A stretch of 39,201 nucleotides of DNA from contig NZ_JAPTYD010000032.1 of assembly GCF_026913015.1 (NCBI RefSeq), forward strand, positions 1 to 39,201, in the 5' to 3' direction. The notes beneath the pieces were generated by a model. That model was not told the origin of the DNA and searched no databases. It saw nothing but the letters and a program-made list of their open reading frames with translations. The position numbers were made by a program, and so were the translations under genes. The stretch comes from Paracoccus benzoatiresistens. GTDB taxonomy: Bacteria > Pseudomonadota > Alphaproteobacteria > Rhodobacterales > Rhodobacteraceae. Below, in pieces: positions 16,263-24,388 of this stretch; within the stretch, counting starts at the first letter, position 1; each line of letters begins with the position of its first letter.

Positions 16263-17762
16263 CTACAGGTCCTCGCGATCACCCGCGCTGCCTGATCCGC
16301 ACGAGCTGCGCGTGAAGCGTCCTCCGCCAAGATGCACCCAGTCCACCCCGACCGAGGCTGCAAGGTATTCATCCGACCCGTGCGGTGCCAGTTCTGCTTG
16401 CCGGTAGCGTGGCAGAACCAGTCCCTTCATCAGCACCAGATACAGCAGAAAGCCCAAGGGAAAGCCGATCACGAAGGCATAGACCGACCACCAGGCGGCG
16501 ACTGCCCCTGCCACGACCCATGCGACTAACCCGGCCGGATTGAAGCCGCGGTAATAGCGATACTGGCCATAAGGATCGAACAGGTCAGGCACGTTCACGC
16601 GGCGGCGGCGGATCACATAATAGTCCGCGACCATGATCCCGCCGATGGCCGACAGGAAGGCGCCGTAGTAGCCCAGGAACACGAAAAGGTTGTCCAGGAT
16701 CTGCCAGGGAAAGCACAGGGTGCCGACCACGCCCGCGATCACCACCGCCATGCGGTAATTGACGACACGCGGTGCCAGGTTGATGAAGGTCAGCGCGGCG
16801 GGAATCAGGTTGGCCGAGTTGTTGGTGGACCATTGCGCCAGCACCACCAGGATCAGCAGGACCAGCAGCGCGATGCCCTGTGCATCCCCTTGGATCACCT
16901 CGACCGGGTTCCAGTTGCCGGTCGCAATGAAGGACACGGCGCCGATTCCCGCAATCATCGCCTGCGTCACCGGCAACGCGACCAGTTGCGCCAGGAAGAT
17001 CGACCGGTTGCGCTGCACGAAGCTGCGGCTGCCGGTCCTGGTCTTGACGAAGCGTGTCAGGTTCGGGATGTCGATTGCCATGGTGGACCAGAAGCTCATG
17101 TTGGCGATGAACAGCACCATCAGGGAAGCCTGCCCCTCGGCCCGAAAGGTCCAGATATTCAGGCCCTTGGTTTCGGCGATGCCTTCCAGCGTGAAATACA
17201 TCCAGACGGAAATCGCGATGATCGCGGGCGCGGCCAGAGAGGCCAGCCGTTCGACCGACTTGATGCCCAGCATGGTGTTGGCGACCTGCACGGCGGCAAA
17301 GACCGCATACCACAGGAACCAATTGGAAAAGCCCAGGAAGTATTCGCCGATGCCGTTCAGCGCCAGGGCGCCCAGATAGGTCTGGATGCCGAACCACATC
17401 GCGGCCACGATCCCGCGCGACACGGCAGGCAGATGGGTGCCGTGGATTCCGAAGGGTGCGCGCAGATAGACCGCGAAGGAGAGCCCGTGTTCCGTACCGA
17501 TATCGGCGGTGGCCAGCATCAGCGCGCCGATGGTCAGGTTCGCAAGCCCGATCGTCAGCGCCACCGTCGCCAGATCAAAGCCACCCTGGATGCCCGTGGC
17601 GCCCAGCGAATAGGTGGCGATGATGACCGCGATGCCCACCCATATCCAGGCATAGCCCAGCGTGCCGATGGGCCGCTGGCTTGCCCGGGTGGGCAGAATG
17701 CTTTCCTCGATCAGGGCGGTGCGATCGCGCCCGGTGGACAGTCCGTCTTGTATCAGTGACAT
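16263..17762 (-). CDS. NCS1-family nucleobase/hydantoin-type cation symporter
   Basis: A 499-residue inner-membrane transporter with about 12 hydrophobic spans, normal for the NCS1 (nucleobase-cation-symport-1) family of uracil, allantoin, cytosine and hydantoin carriers. Typical features are the N-terminal IGTLGYAWIWVGIAV, GTHLPAVSRGIVAAMWFGIQ (the family substrate/cation site region), MSFWSTMAIDIPNLTRFVK and AQWSTNNSANLIPAALTF. I chose ATG 17762 (MSLIQDGL) because CAGGGA precedes it; the frame is open further upstream without such a site. It is the last gene of the hyuA-hyuB operon, separated from hyuB by a hairpin. Given its partners it most likely imports N-methylhydantoin, hydantoin or a related ureide. 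Confidence 0.88.
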   Translation of the reverse strand: MSLIQDGLSTGRDRTALIEESILPTRASQRPIGTLGYAWIWVGIAVIIATYSLGATGIQGGFDLATVALTIGLANLTIGALMLATADIGTEHGLSFAVYLRAPFGIHGTHLPAVSRGIVAAMWFGIQTYLGALALNGIGEYFLGFSNWFLWYAVFAAVQVANTMLGIKSVERLASLAAPAIIAISVWMYFTLEGIAETKGLNIWTFRAEGQASLMVLFIANMSFWSTMAIDIPNLTRFVKTRTGSRSFVQRNRSIFLAQLVALPVTQAMIAGIGAVSFIATGNWNPVEVIQGDAQGIALLVLLILVVLAQWSTNNSANLIPAALTFINLAPRVVNYRMAVVIAGVVGTLCFPWQILDNLFVFLGYYGAFLSAIGGIMVADYYVIRRRRVNVPDLFDPYGQYRYYRGFNPAGLVAWVVAGAVAAWWSVYAFVIGFPLGFLLYLVLMKGLVLPRYRQAELAPHGSDEYLAASVGVDWVHLGGGRFTRSSCGSGSAGDREDL

Positions 17763-17841
17763 GGTTTGTATCCCTGTTTGTTGGACATATGCGACCGTCG
17801 CGCGGTGAATCACCCCGCGCGGCCGTTCTTCTTGGAAAAGG

Positions 17842-17866
17842 AAAGGGCCGCGCGAGGCGGCCCCTT
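17842..17866 (-). terminator. Hairpin with T-rich tail between hyuB and the NCS1 gene
   Basis: On the minus strand, right after the hyuB stop, AAGGGGCCGC and GCGGCCCTT form a strong stem around a 5-base loop, followed by TTTCCTTTTCC. It looks like a partial intrinsic terminator or attenuator that would lower transporter expression relative to the upstream hydrolases. Confidence 0.5.
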
Positions 17867-17870
17867 CGGT

Positions 17871-19652
17871 TCAGCTGTGGCGCCGCATCGCGAAGCGCAG
17901 CTTTTCGGTGGTCGCCATGTCCACCGTCTCGGTTTCAAGGTCTATGGCGACCCCGTAGACCTCTCGGGCGTGCTCGACCGAGCAGAACCCGTCGAGGACA
18001 TCTTCCAGCACCTTGCGCGGCGCGCGGTTCAGCGGATTGCCATAGCCGCCGCCGTTCGGGCTGTAATAGGTCATCACGTCATCGGCGCCGACCGCCAGAC
18101 CCGAGAACTTGGAATACATTTCCTTCTCCTCGCCTGGCCGGGCGGGATTGCTGATCGTGCAACGCCCGACCGCGCCATCCTGCCCGCCGAAGATGCCCCA
18201 GGGCGCATCGGTATGGCGTTCGGATTCGTGGGTGATGAAGGCCTGCGTCAGCACGCGCTGCGCCTTGACCACGCCGATCCCGCCCCGGAATTCGCCCGCG
18301 CCCGGAGGAGCATCGTCGCGCAGCTCATAGCGGTCGCAGATCATCGGGATATGCATCGCCAAGTCTTCAAGCGGGTTGTTGCGGGTGTTTGCCATCAGGT
18401 TGTCGATGCTGTCCGGCCCGTCCGACCGCGGCCGCCCGCCATAGGCGCCCTCGTTCACTTCCAGGAACACCCAGTAATCGCCCGAGGGCCGCACACCCGA
18501 ATAGGCGGCAAAGCTGATCGAGGCGGAGGACCCCGCGATCACCTGGTCGGGCATCACTGGGGCAAGGGCGCGTATAATCAGGTCGATCATACGGTTGCAT
18601 TGGGTGAACCGCGCTTCCGCCGATGCTGGCGCGCGGGGGTTGAAGATGGACCCCAAGGGCGCCGTAACCTTGATCGGGCGGAATGATCCCTCGTTAGACG
18701 GCACCCGCGTGTCCGAGGTGGCGGCATCCAGCAGCAGCTTGCGGAAGCCCGCATAGGCCGCGACCTTGGTCGACCCCTCGAAGGGCACGTTATAAGCCGT
18801 AGGCGTCTGGTCGGCGGAGCCCGTCAGATCCACCTCGACCTCGTCGCCCCGGACGCGGACCGTCACCTTGACCTTCAGCCGCTGGTCGCGATTACGCCCG
18901 TCGTCGTCCAGCCAGCCTTCGGCACTATAGTCGCCATCGGGGATCTCGCTGATTCGCTGCCGGGTCATGCGCTCGGCATAATCCATCAACTGGTTGGCCG
19001 CGCCGAAGACGGTCTCCTCGCCGTATTTTTCCAGCAGTTCGACAAAGCGGCGCGCGCCAAGCCGGGCCGAAGCAATCTGGGCCTCGATGTCCATCACCAG
19101 CTGCCCTGCCGCGCGGGAATTGCGGCGGATATAGTTCCACATGGCGTTGTTCGGCTCGCCCTTGCGGTAAAGCTTGGTGCCCGCGAACAGCATCCCCTCG
19201 GCATAGACGTCAGGCACGTCGATGATCAGGCCCGGGGTCGCCGCGCCGATATCGACATGGTGCGCGGTATTGCCCGCAAAGCCCACAAGGCGCCCGTGAA
19301 AGAACACGGGTACGACGATGGCCAGGTCAGGTGTGTGCGATGACCCGTGATAGGGATGGTTGTGGACCACCGCGTCGCCTTCATACCATTCGCCGTCCTC
19401 CAGAGTTTCGGCGATGCCGCGCAGGTATCCGGGGATGGACCCGATATGCATCGGCGTCGATTCGGATTCGCAGAGCGTGTTGAAGTTCGTGTCGAACAGC
19501 CCCGCGCCCAGATCCTGGCTTTCCCGAATGATCGAGGAAAAGGACATCCGGTAAAGGACATGGCCCATTTCCTCGGCGATGGTTTCGAAGGCGCCACGGA
19601 TCACTTGCAGCGTGATCGGGTCGACCTCGGTGATCTTGGTCATCTGGTTCAT
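17871..19652 (-). CDS. hyuB: Hydantoinase B/oxoprolinase-family subunit (N-methylhydantoinase beta-like)
   Basis: 593 residues, full length for HyuB, the subunit that with HyuA forms ATP-dependent N-methylhydantoinase, caprolactamase or oxoprolinase-type enzymes opening cyclic amides. It starts at ATG 19652, one base after the hyuA stop (TGACATG). Family motifs include DPITLQVIRGAFETIAEEMG, SSIIRESQDLGAGLFD, DAVVHNHPYHGSSHTPDLAI, FAGNTAHHVDIGAATPG (metal-binding histidines), AYNVPFEGSTKVAAYAG and the C-terminal YYSPNGGGYGNPLNR. No lesion is visible. Next to a carbamoylsarcosine-amidase-like gene the best guess is N-methylhydantoin hydrolysis; caprolactam or hydantoin specificity cannot be excluded. 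Confidence 0.9.
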   Translation of the reverse strand: MNQMTKITEVDPITLQVIRGAFETIAEEMGHVLYRMSFSSIIRESQDLGAGLFDTNFNTLCESESTPMHIGSIPGYLRGIAETLEDGEWYEGDAVVHNHPYHGSSHTPDLAIVVPVFFHGRLVGFAGNTAHHVDIGAATPGLIIDVPDVYAEGMLFAGTKLYRKGEPNNAMWNYIRRNSRAAGQLVMDIEAQIASARLGARRFVELLEKYGEETVFGAANQLMDYAERMTRQRISEIPDGDYSAEGWLDDDGRNRDQRLKVKVTVRVRGDEVEVDLTGSADQTPTAYNVPFEGSTKVAAYAGFRKLLLDAATSDTRVPSNEGSFRPIKVTAPLGSIFNPRAPASAEARFTQCNRMIDLIIRALAPVMPDQVIAGSSASISFAAYSGVRPSGDYWVFLEVNEGAYGGRPRSDGPDSIDNLMANTRNNPLEDLAMHIPMICDRYELRDDAPPGAGEFRGGIGVVKAQRVLTQAFITHESERHTDAPWGIFGGQDGAVGRCTISNPARPGEEKEMYSKFSGLAVGADDVMTYYSPNGGGYGNPLNRAPRKVLEDVLDGFCSVEHAREVYGVAIDLETETVDMATTEKLRFAMRRHS

Positions 19653-19653
19653 G

Positions 19654-21729
19654 TCAGGCCCCCTTGCTGATGCGCGTGTTGCCGAAGTCCAGCGTCTCGG
19701 CCACATAGCCGGGAGGAACCAGGGTGGTGGAGTTGTGCTGGATCAGGATCGCAGGCCCCGGCACCCGGTCACCCGCATAAAGCTTGGTTCGGTCATAGCG
19801 CGGCGTTTCCAGCGTCCGGCCGCAGTCGAAGGTCGTCGGGCGCACGAACATCAGCGCCCGGTCGATAGACGATCCGTCGGTGGGCTGCACCTTCGGGATC
19901 TCGATCCGGCGGACGCTGGCCGATCCGATGACCCGCAGCGTGATCAGTTCGACCTCGGCGCTGCGATAGGCATAGCCATAGTCTTGTTCATGCGCGTCGT
20001 GGAAGCTGTCGATGATGACACGCTTGTTCTCCTGCGTCAGCGGCCCGTCGGGGAAATCGGCGCGCAGTTCGAACCCCTGGCCCTGATAGCGGCATTCCGC
20101 GATGATCTTCAGGTCCTGCGCGTCGCGGGCGATCCCGTCGGCGTCCAGTTCCTCGTGGACCGCATTGCACAGCTTCTCGATATGGCCGTTGATGCGGGCG
20201 ATATCGGCATCCGTCGCGGTGTTGAGGATCAGGATCCCGGCTTCGGTATGTTCGTATTGCAGGTCGGTCTTCAGCAGCCCCACGGCCGCCGTGATGCCTG
20301 GCGCCACTGGCACGATCACGTCGCGCGCGCTGACCGCCTCGGCCAGGGCCACGCCATGCAGCGGGCCTGCGCCGCCGAAAGGCATGATGGAAAACTCACG
20401 CGGGTCGATGCCGCGCGCGACCGAGTTCGACCGGATTGCAAGCGCCATGTTGTTGTTGATGATCTTGATGATCCCAAGGGCCGCGTCCTTGACCGACATG
20501 CCCAGGGGCTTCGCGATCTTCTCCTCAACCGCCTTGCGGGACAGTTCCGCATCCAGCCGCAGGTCGCCGCCAAGCGCCATGTCGGGGTCCAGGCGACCCA
20601 GCACGATCTGCGCGTCTGTCACCGTCGGCTCCTCTCCGCCGCGGCCATAGCAGGCGGGGCCCGGTTCGGAACCGGCAGAACGCGGACCGACGTTGAAGGC
20701 GCCCGCCTCGTCGATAAAGGCGACCGAGCCGCCGCCCGCACCGATGGTGACCAGGTCGATCATCGGCGTCAGCACCGGATAGCCGGATACATAGGTGTCG
20801 CGCTGGTTCATGATCTTCAGCTTGCCACCGGGGATCGTGGAGATATCGGCCGAGGTGCCGCCGATATCGACCGTGATGATGTTGGGGGTGCCTGCCATCT
20901 CGCCTTCCGACGCGCCGCCGATGACGCCGCCTGCCGGGCCGGACATCAGGATGCGGATCGGGCGGCGGGCGCAGCTTTCCACCGTGGACACGCCGCCGTT
21001 CGACTGCATGATCCGCAGCTTGGACGTGACCCCGGCTTCGCGCAGGCGGGCATCCAGGTCGCGCAGATAATAGGCGGTCTTCGGCCCGACATAGCAGTTC
21101 ATCGCCGCGGTCGAGAAGCGTTCGTATTCCCGCATCACGCGCGCCAGTTCCGACGACATGGTGACATAGGCGCCGGGGATCTCCTCCAGCACGATTTCCT
21201 TGGCGCGGGCTTCGTGGGCATCGTTCAGGAAGCTGAACATGAAGCCGACAACCACCGAACTGATGCCCCGCTTGCGAAACAGCGCGCAGGCGTCGCGCAC
21301 GGCCTGTTCGTCCAGCGGCTCGGCGATCTCTCCGGTCGGCGGCAGGATGCGTTCGCGCACGGCGATGCGGTTGCGGCGCTTGACCAGCGGCTGGCTTTGC
21401 CAGGGCACGTCGAAATGCAGGCTGAAGTTGTAGGGCCGCTTATGCCGCCCGATATGCAGGATGTCGCGAAAGCCGTGCGTGGTGATCATCCCGCATTCCG
21501 CGCCGTTGTGTTCGATGGTGATGTTGGTGGCAGTCGTCGTGCCGTGGACAATCGTCTCGACCTCGGACGGGTCGATCCCGGCCATGGTGCAGATGCCCTG
21601 CACACCCTGGACCACGCCAATGGACTGGTTCTTCAGCGTGGTCGGAACCTTGTGATAGAAGACCCCCTTGGGGCATTCGAGGACGAGATCGGTATTTGTC
21701 CCGCCCACGTCGACGCCAATCCTGGCCAT
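19654..21729 (-). CDS. hyuA: Hydantoinase A/oxoprolinase-family ATPase subunit (N-methylhydantoinase alpha-like)
   Basis: 691 residues, intact. The N-terminal acetate-kinase/Hsc70-type phosphate loop reads IGVDVGGTNTDLVLE and is followed by the HGTTTATNITIEHNG motif of the hydantoinase A family. A second ATP-binding segment, ITVDIGGTSADISTIPGG, is in the middle, with GAGGGSVAFIDEAGAFNVGP and SAGSEPGPACYGRGG after it and MPFGGAGPLHGVALAEA further on. The ATG at 21729 has GGAGAGG six bases upstream. It precedes hyuB with a one-base gap, so the two subunits are co-translated. The pair hydrolyses ATP to drive ring opening of a cyclic imide or amide in the cytoplasm. Confidence 0.92.
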   Translation of the reverse strand: MARIGVDVGGTNTDLVLECPKGVFYHKVPTTLKNQSIGVVQGVQGICTMAGIDPSEVETIVHGTTTATNITIEHNGAECGMITTHGFRDILHIGRHKRPYNFSLHFDVPWQSQPLVKRRNRIAVRERILPPTGEIAEPLDEQAVRDACALFRKRGISSVVVGFMFSFLNDAHEARAKEIVLEEIPGAYVTMSSELARVMREYERFSTAAMNCYVGPKTAYYLRDLDARLREAGVTSKLRIMQSNGGVSTVESCARRPIRILMSGPAGGVIGGASEGEMAGTPNIITVDIGGTSADISTIPGGKLKIMNQRDTYVSGYPVLTPMIDLVTIGAGGGSVAFIDEAGAFNVGPRSAGSEPGPACYGRGGEEPTVTDAQIVLGRLDPDMALGGDLRLDAELSRKAVEEKIAKPLGMSVKDAALGIIKIINNNMALAIRSNSVARGIDPREFSIMPFGGAGPLHGVALAEAVSARDVIVPVAPGITAAVGLLKTDLQYEHTEAGILILNTATDADIARINGHIEKLCNAVHEELDADGIARDAQDLKIIAECRYQGQGFELRADFPDGPLTQENKRVIIDSFHDAHEQDYGYAYRSAEVELITLRVIGSASVRRIEIPKVQPTDGSSIDRALMFVRPTTFDCGRTLETPRYDRTKLYAGDRVPGPAILIQHNSTTLVPPGYVAETLDFGNTRISKGA

Positions 21730-21773
21730 GTGACACCTCTCCGTTGGTTGCACGCGCCGGTCTTTGGCGGCGC

Positions 21774-21804
21774 TGTAAAAGGCGCCGGCCGCAAGCGCCC
21801 GGCG
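21774..21804 (-). terminator. Hairpin between the cysteine hydrolase and hyuA
   Basis: On the minus strand CGCCGG and CCGGCG pair around a GCGCTTGCGG loop and are followed by CGCCTTTTAC. It is a weak intrinsic terminator or RNA-processing hairpin that could set the ratio between the hydrolase and the HyuAB subunits. Confidence 0.4.
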
Positions 21805-21818
21805 TAGGGGGGAGTTTG

Positions 21819-22541
21819 TTATTCCGCCGCGATCTTCTGCGCGCCGAGGCCGTCGATATAGGCCACGCATTCATCGACAGTGTGGACGTCACCGAACTTG
21901 GCGTCGATGTCGAACAGGTTCCAGGCCACCGCGCCCGGCACCCGGTCGCCGATCGCCTCCTTGACCGCGATGGTGCGGAAGCCGTCGGCGATGCCGTCGC
22001 AGATCGTCTGGCGCACGCAGGCGCAGGCTGTCACGCTGGTTACCAAGATCGTGTCCACACCGTTTGCGCGCAGGATGCCCGCCAGTTCGGTCCCGTGGAA
22101 GGACGAGGCGCGTTTCTTCAGCAGCGTGTATTCGCCTTCGATGGGCGCGATGCGGCTGTCGATGGCCCACAGATCCTTGTTCTTCAGGTCCACCACATCG
22201 ACAGGGATCTTGTTGTGCCACAAGCCCATGTCGGTGAAATCGGCATTGCGGTCGGTGATCTCATAGGCGGTGGTCACATGGATGATCGGCAGGTTCGCGG
22301 CGCGGAAGGCCTTGAGCAGCTTCTGCATCCCCGGGATGATCTCGTTGTCCATCTTCTCCTGGTCGCAGGTGAAGGGGTTGCCGGGGCGGGTCCAGGCATT
22401 CGCCAAGTCAACGCTGACCAGGGCCGGACGCTTTCCAAAACCGACACGACGCTGGAAGCCGCGCTCCTTGTACAGTTTGCTGGCAGTATCGAACGCTTCC
22501 TGCAGCAGGCGGTCCAGTTCCTTGGTGTCCACTTCGCTCAT
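21819..22541 (-). CDS. N-carbamoylsarcosine-amidase-like cysteine hydrolase (isochorismatase fold)
   Basis: 240 residues of the isochorismatase-like superfamily. The catalytic triad of this fold is visible: Asp45 in LVSVDLANAW, Lys143 in LLKKRASSF and Cys175 in TSVTACACVRQT. Spacing agrees with N-carbamoylsarcosine amidohydrolase, which releases ammonia and carbon dioxide from N-carbamoylsarcosine to give sarcosine. The long N-terminal helix before the first strand (residues 1-38) is also typical of that subgroup. It is the first gene of the leftward operon with hyuA, hyuB and the NCS1 transporter and would act on the product of HyuAB. A carbamoyl-amino-acid or ureidoacid substrate other than carbamoylsarcosine is possible. 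Confidence 0.85.
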   Translation of the reverse strand: MSEVDTKELDRLLQEAFDTASKLYKERGFQRRVGFGKRPALVSVDLANAWTRPGNPFTCDQEKMDNEIIPGMQKLLKAFRAANLPIIHVTTAYEITDRNADFTDMGLWHNKIPVDVVDLKNKDLWAIDSRIAPIEGEYTLLKKRASSFHGTELAGILRANGVDTILVTSVTACACVRQTICDGIADGFRTIAVKEAIGDRVPGAVAWNLFDIDAKFGDVHTVDECVAYIDGLGAQKIAAE

Positions 22542-22691
22542 CTTCTCGATCCTTGTCCTGGTTGGAGGGCGCAGGGCTGCACCCCTTTGTACGAGCCGTC
22601 TTCAAGCCCCATGCAGGCTGATGATCCGCTGCTCTGAGGTCATATTCCCTGCTTCCTTGACCTAGGGGAAATGGCGTATCAGCAATTATTC

Positions 22692-22706
22692 ATGCGCCAT
22701 GCGCAT
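22692..22706. promoter_or_regulatory. Perfect dyad in the LysR/hydrolase divergent region
   Basis: ATGCGC-CAT-GCGCAT is a perfect 6-bp dyad, 20 bases before the LysR start and just upstream of its AGGAGG ribosome site. A second imperfect dyad (ATTCCC...GGGGAAAT) lies at about 22644-22672. Position between a LysR gene and its divergent target operon is where autoregulatory operators usually sit. The specific site is inference. Confidence 0.42.
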
Positions 22707-22726
22707 CAATCAGGAGGTGCCTTTTC

Positions 22727-23623
22727 ATGAGCGACTATGCGGGCATCGAGAATGTGCATTCCTTTGTCACCCTTGCCGAGGAATTGAGCTTCCGCCGCGC
22801 GGCCGAACGCCTGCATCTGGATCAGTCGGCGCTCAGCCGTCGCATCCAGAAGCTGGAGGGTTCGCTGGGATTTCGGCTGTTGGAACGCACGACGCGGGAA
22901 GTCAGGCTGACCCAGGCCGGACGCAGTTTCTATGAGGATAACGCCCATCTGCTGCGCGGCTACGAGTCGTCCATCCAGCTTGCCCGGCGCATCGCCGAAG
23001 GCAAGCTGGGTTCTTTGCAGGTGGCCTACATGGCCTTCGCGGCAACGGAACTGATGCCCGCAGCGGTCGCGCGCTTCCGGCAGGCCCATCCCGATGTCGA
23101 CCTGAAAATCCGCTACATCCGGACACAAGGACAGAAGATCGCTCTGGCAAATGACGAGATCGACCTGGGCTACATGAACGGCCCCTTCGATCATTCGGAT
23201 TATCACAGCCTGACGCTGTCTGTCGAACCGCTCTATGTAGTCACGCCACGCAACCACGCGCTGCTGCGCCTGCCGGTGGTGACGCCGGTCGATCTGGCCA
23301 ACCAGGACATCATTCTGGGCGACACACAGGAATGGGAGGAATATCGCTGGCGGCTGAACAACCTGTTCAGCGCCGAAGGAATATCGCTCAATATTGCCCT
23401 CGAGGCATCAAACACACTGGCCCTTCTGGGCCTCGTGGCAGCTGGCTTGGGGGTGACCATCTATCCTGAAAGCCTGATCGGGTTCCTGGGTCGCAATGTC
23501 GAAGTGCGTCCCGTCATGCATCCGCTATTCCGCATCAATACGGTTCTAGCCTGGAAACGGTCAAACCGGTCGCGCCAAGTGCGAGAATTTGTTGACGTCG
23601 CCAAGCTGGCCGGAATGCGATGA
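22727..23623 (+). CDS. LysR-family transcriptional regulator
   Basis: 298 residues. The N-terminal winged helix-turn-helix is clear: FVTLAEELSFRRAAERLHLD, QSALSRRIQKLEGSLGFRL and LLERTTREVRLTQAG. The rest is a periplasmic-binding-protein-like effector domain with GKLGSLQVAYMAF, the EIDLGYMNGPF strand and GLVAAGLGVTIYP near the end, typical of regulators in the CatR/BenM-like branch. ATG 22727 follows a strong AGGAGG nine bases upstream. It is divergent from the hydrolase-hyuA-hyuB-NCS1 operon with about 185 bases between, so it most likely activates that operon in response to a pathway ligand such as N-methylhydantoin or a carbamoyl product. Confidence 0.92.
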   Translation: MSDYAGIENVHSFVTLAEELSFRRAAERLHLDQSALSRRIQKLEGSLGFRLLERTTREVRLTQAGRSFYEDNAHLLRGYESSIQLARRIAEGKLGSLQVAYMAFAATELMPAAVARFRQAHPDVDLKIRYIRTQGQKIALANDEIDLGYMNGPFDHSDYHSLTLSVEPLYVVTPRNHALLRLPVVTPVDLANQDIILGDTQEWEEYRWRLNNLFSAEGISLNIALEASNTLALLGLVAAGLGVTIYPESLIGFLGRNVEVRPVMHPLFRINTVLAWKRSNRSRQVREFVDVAKLAGMR

Positions 23624-23880
23624 AGGTGCAGAGCCGATCATGCAGCGCCACGGATCCTCATATCCAAGCGCCGTCACGGGGGATGAGTCATCTCCTGCCC
23701 CGGAGACCGATTTATTGTCATGGCAGTCACCTCCCTCCTGCCAAACTGCTCAATACGTCCCGAGTTATCTGCGCCGAAGGAAGGTTGGAGTTGCTTTGCT
23801 GAAGACATCGCAATCCGGACAGGGGCACGCTTTGCCAACCGCCGTGAACGCTGAACGTCCTCGTTCTAACAAGCCTAGAC

Positions 23881-24255
23881 ATGCGTGTCGCCAATCTCAG
23901 GGGCCGCTTTGTCATGCCGGGGCTGTATGACGCTTCTATGCATCTGCTACCGGTCAGCGTCACGATGAGCCGATCCGATCCGCGTCACAAGGTTGCGCCT
24001 ACCCTTGCGTCATTGCTCGGTACGCTGAGGGCGCGGGCGGCCGTGACACCTATGGGCGAATGGAGGCTCGGCCATGGATTCAACCATTTCCCCTCAGACA
24101 TCGAATGCTTCTCGCATCGGGATCAGCTGGATGAAACCTGCCCCTATCACCCCAGCTATATCGCCCGCATCTACGTTCATTCCGCCGTCGTCACCACTTG
24201 TACGCCTGTCGGGGCCGATGTGGACGAAAAGATGCCGCCGCCCGAAACGGGTTGA
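23881..24255 (+). pseudogene. Fragment of a YtcJ-type amidohydrolase, paralogue of the genes at 29.5 and 32.1 kb
   Basis: The translation follows residues about 50-165 of the intact amidohydrolase at 29459: GRFVMPGLYDASMHLLPVSV corresponds to its GRFAMPGLNDAHMHLLPVGI, and RARAAVTPMGEWRLGHGFNH to its SRAAVTPRGEWVLGRGFNH. The first metal-binding histidine of HxH is serine here. Further on, HSAVVTTC and VDEKMPPPE still match HSAVANSS and VDETTPQPE. Homology starts abruptly at 23881, so about the first 50 codons are gone, and stops near 24245, so nearly 380 codons of the C-terminus are gone too. The fragment is nonfunctional. It shows that this hydrolase family was once present in at least three copies in this region. 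Confidence 0.8.
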
Positions 24256-24388
24256 CTGAGGAAGGCGATTTGGTCTCTTGCCATTTCACGGAAAGCCTGC
24301 CGCCGGTACCTGCGGAAACTGCCGGTGTCGGAAACACTGTCCTGGGACGATGCCTGCGGGTGCTTGCCCAAGTCGAAAAGGATGCCAG

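Noticed and set aside
19579..21807. A 742-codon open frame on the plus strand opposite hyuA
   Set aside because: It is antisense to a clear hydantoinase A gene; its product has low-complexity, Arg/His/Asp-rich composition typical of GC-rich shadow frames and no motif.
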